Below are positions 5,094 to 6,732 of a stretch of DNA of 6,732 nt, one piece after another. Under the pieces are notes generated by a model. The model was not told the DNA's origin, searched no databases, and saw only the letters and a list, made by a program, of their open reading frames with translations. The stretch lies in contig DATCHW010000274.1 of assembly GCA_036508135.1 (NCBI GenBank), positions 1 through 6,732 of the forward strand, given 5' to 3'. The DNA comes from DATCHW01 sp036508135 (lineage in GTDB: Bacteria > Bacteroidota > Ignavibacteria > Tepidaquicellales > Tepidaquicellaceae). Position numbers and translations under genes: made by a program. Within the stretch, counting starts at the first letter, position 1; the number at the start of each line of letters is the position of its first letter.

Positions 5094-5505
5094 GAAACTT
5101 GCTAACAACCCCCTTTATTATAGAAATTTTTTTCTTACCGTTGGTTTCTATATTAAATATTTTTATCTGTTTACAGGTTACAACTTAATTAATGGTTTTC
5201 AATCGAAGCTGTCAAAATAAATTTCGAATTTAAATAAAAGATTAAATATATTACAAATATTGACTTTGGAGACAAATGTTGATATTACCAAATCTCTTTT
5301 AAAAATTATTCGTAATTTGTGAAATCAGATGTTTTTTCCTCAAGTTCAATTCTCATCAGTCGGGAAATAATTCTCCACATTTAACTCGTTGAACCCGATT
5401 TCAAAAAAGAATTGGGAAAAGATTTTCATTTTATAAAGATATAATATAGCATAACTTTCATATGCAATTCAATTTTATGAAATTTTAGGGAATAAATTTT
5501 ATATT
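5094..5505. other. AT-rich intergenic region before the secreted protein
   Basis: These 412 bases contain no gene I can support. Besides the weak inverted repeat near tsaB, the stretch at 5177-5210 (GTTACAAC, then GGTTTTCAATCGAAGCT) resembles a degenerate copy of the repeat at 1834-1874. A TATAAT at 5440-5445 lacks a matching -35 box. TTGACT (5260-5265) with TATTAC 17 nt later is another poor promoter candidate. No riboswitch or RNA gene is recognised. Confidence 0.5.
5119..5152 (+). terminator. Weak candidate terminator after tsaB
   Basis: TATAGAAA (5119-5126) and TTTCTATA (5145-5152) form a perfect but AT-rich 8-bp inverted repeat, 26 nt after the tsaB stop. The 18-nt loop begins with a T run, and the sequence after the stem is TTAAATATTTTTAT. 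The stem is weak, so termination here is uncertain, but it is the only stem-loop I see below the operon. Confidence 0.25.
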
Positions 5506-6732
5506 ATGAAACTTCAAAAATACATTTCAAAATTACTTGATGTTCTGATAGCTTTTGTTTTGCTAGTGTTTTTCTCTTCATATGGATTCAATGATTCCCG
5601 CAATCAAGGATGGTATGTACAGACATTTCCAAATCTGAACGGAAGCACAATTACGAGTATGACATTTCTTGATAGCCTTACAGGATTCGCGGTAACAAAC
5701 TCAAATTCATTACTTCAGGAATATATTCTCAAAACAACAAACGGCGGGGATAATTGGATAATAAATTATACCTTTAATACTCCTAATTCAAACTGGTCGT
5801 TTGTAAAAATAGGTTTTATAAATTCAAATACCGGATTTGCGTTTAGTTGGGCTGAAATGTTTAAAACTACTAATGGCGGAAGTAATTGGAATATGGTAAT
5901 AAATAATTTATATCCTAACGATATCGCAATAATTAATAAAGATACTATACTTGCAGTAAAGAATAGCGGATTAGACGGAGGTGTTTATCAAACAACGGAT
6001 GGCGGTTATTCTTTTACAAGAATCTGGGGCAACTCGGGAACGGGAATGCCATATAGTATTTATATGTATGATAAATATCTTGGATTTCAACTTTACAGTG
6101 GTCCCACAAGTTATGATATGAGAAGAACTTCAGATGGCGGATTTACCTGGACAAATATTACGGGAGAACAATATGTTTGTATCCAAATGCTTGATAGCTT
6201 AACAGGATGGAAAGGATTTAATGATATTAAAAAGACAACAGATGGCGGTTTGACTTGGAATAATCAACAACCACCTAATTTTTACGAAAATCAGTACTTT
6301 AGTATTTCAATTCTAAACAAAGATACGGTTTGGGCTAGTGGTCCGATGATAATAAAAAATAATATTTATTATGGAGTTCTTATGAAAACAACAAATGGAG
6401 GTGCAAATTGGGGATATCAATTATTGGATACATTGGTTGGTTATGATGTATTCCATTATATTAATTTTATAAACAGAAAATATGGCTGGGCATATCCTTT
6501 CTTTACTGGGGGTGTTATTTTTGACAAAGAAATTCATACTGTAGTAGGTGGCAACGATATAACATTTTTCACAGGAATAAAATTAGTTGAGAACTTTATA
6601 CCATCAGGTTATACACTGGGACAGAATTATCCCAATCCTTTTAACCCTTCTACAAATATTCCGTTTGAACTGAATGAATCAGGATATATAATTCTGAAAG
6701 TTTATGATATAACCGGAAGAACAATAAAAGAA
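5506..6732 (+). CDS. Secreted Asp-box beta-propeller protein with T9SS sorting domain (3' partial)
   Basis: There are 409 codons to the window edge with no stop. The start is ATG at 5506, without a Shine-Dalgarno site. A signal peptide is visible: basic residues at 2, 5 and 9, a hydrophobic core at 13-23, and probable cleavage near 25-27. The body has six Asp-box/BNR motifs, (T/S)(N/D)GGxxW, with the Asn/Asp-Gly-Gly near residues 79, 123, 165 (Phe in place of Trp), 210, 246 and 297. Seven spaced phrases such as FLDSLTGFA (54-62) each open a unit, so a seven-bladed propeller of the YCF48/PSII_BNR type is inferred. From about 366 comes the type A T9SS C-terminal domain, with QNYPNPFNPST at 373-383 and a KVYDITGR-like strand near 400-407. 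This signal directs export through the outer membrane and attachment or release at the cell surface. About 40-50 residues are missing. The ligand or activity is unknown. Confidence 0.85.
   Translation, partial: MKLQKYISKLLDVLIAFVLLVFFSSYGFNDSRNQGWYVQTFPNLNGSTITSMTFLDSLTGFAVTNSNSLLQEYILKTTNGGDNWIINYTFNTPNSNWSFVKIGFINSNTGFAFSWAEMFKTTNGGSNWNMVINNLYPNDIAIINKDTILAVKNSGLDGGVYQTTDGGYSFTRIWGNSGTGMPYSIYMYDKYLGFQLYSGPTSYDMRRTSDGGFTWTNITGEQYVCIQMLDSLTGWKGFNDIKKTTDGGLTWNNQQPPNFYENQYFSISILNKDTVWASGPMIIKNNIYYGVLMKTTNGGANWGYQLLDTLVGYDVFHYINFINRKYGWAYPFFTGGVIFDKEIHTVVGGNDITFFTGIKLVENFIPSGYTLGQNYPNPFNPSTNIPFELNESGYIILKVYDITGRTIKE

Noticed and set aside
5260..5288. TTGACT-N17-TATTAC as promoter for the secreted protein
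   Set aside because: It has a 4-of-6 match in the -10 box, lies about 220 nt before the ATG in AT-rich DNA, and is as likely by chance.

Overview
The window looks like a piece of a low-GC FCB-group chromosome, most likely Ignavibacteriota or a close relative in the Bacteroidota/Chlorobi lineage. Three things point there: a PorX-type response regulator (regulator of type IX secretion, T9SS), a secreted protein ending in a QNYPNPFNPST-type T9SS sorting domain, and a secreted TPR protein whose tail style is common in that lineage. This placement rests on recognised protein families, not on a search.

Layout. Positions 1-106 (minus) hold what looks like the C-terminal end of a broken glycosyltransferase gene. 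Positions 107-287 are non-coding, with short repeats and a probable terminator. Positions 288-1616 (minus) encode an exported protein made of 12 tandem TPRs, starting at TTG. Positions 1617-2398 are a 782-base divergent intergenic region. Its middle (about 1834-2223) is a mosaic of hairpins, a diverged tandem pair, a short element bounded by inverted repeats, and an AT-rich palindrome.

Positions 2399-5093 (plus) form a compact three-gene unit: porX (receiver plus PglZ/alkaline-phosphatase-like domain), tsaE and tsaB, separated by only 2 nt each. tsaE and tsaB serve tRNA t6A37 synthesis. porX is the signalling protein that in Bacteroidota controls T9SS genes. Positions 5094-5505 are AT-rich and non-coding. 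From 5506 to the window edge runs the start of a secreted beta-propeller protein with six Asp-box motifs and a T9SS C-terminal signal that is cut by the window end.

Functional links. The regulator of T9SS and a T9SS cargo protein lie in the same 4.4 kb, but nothing in the sequence shows that one controls the other. The porX-tsaE-tsaB unit ties secretion control to a translation-fidelity pathway by co-transcription. I see no clearly undescribed system of genes. The least explained part is the intergenic repeat mosaic, which shares modules with the region below the TPR gene and possibly with the region below tsaB.
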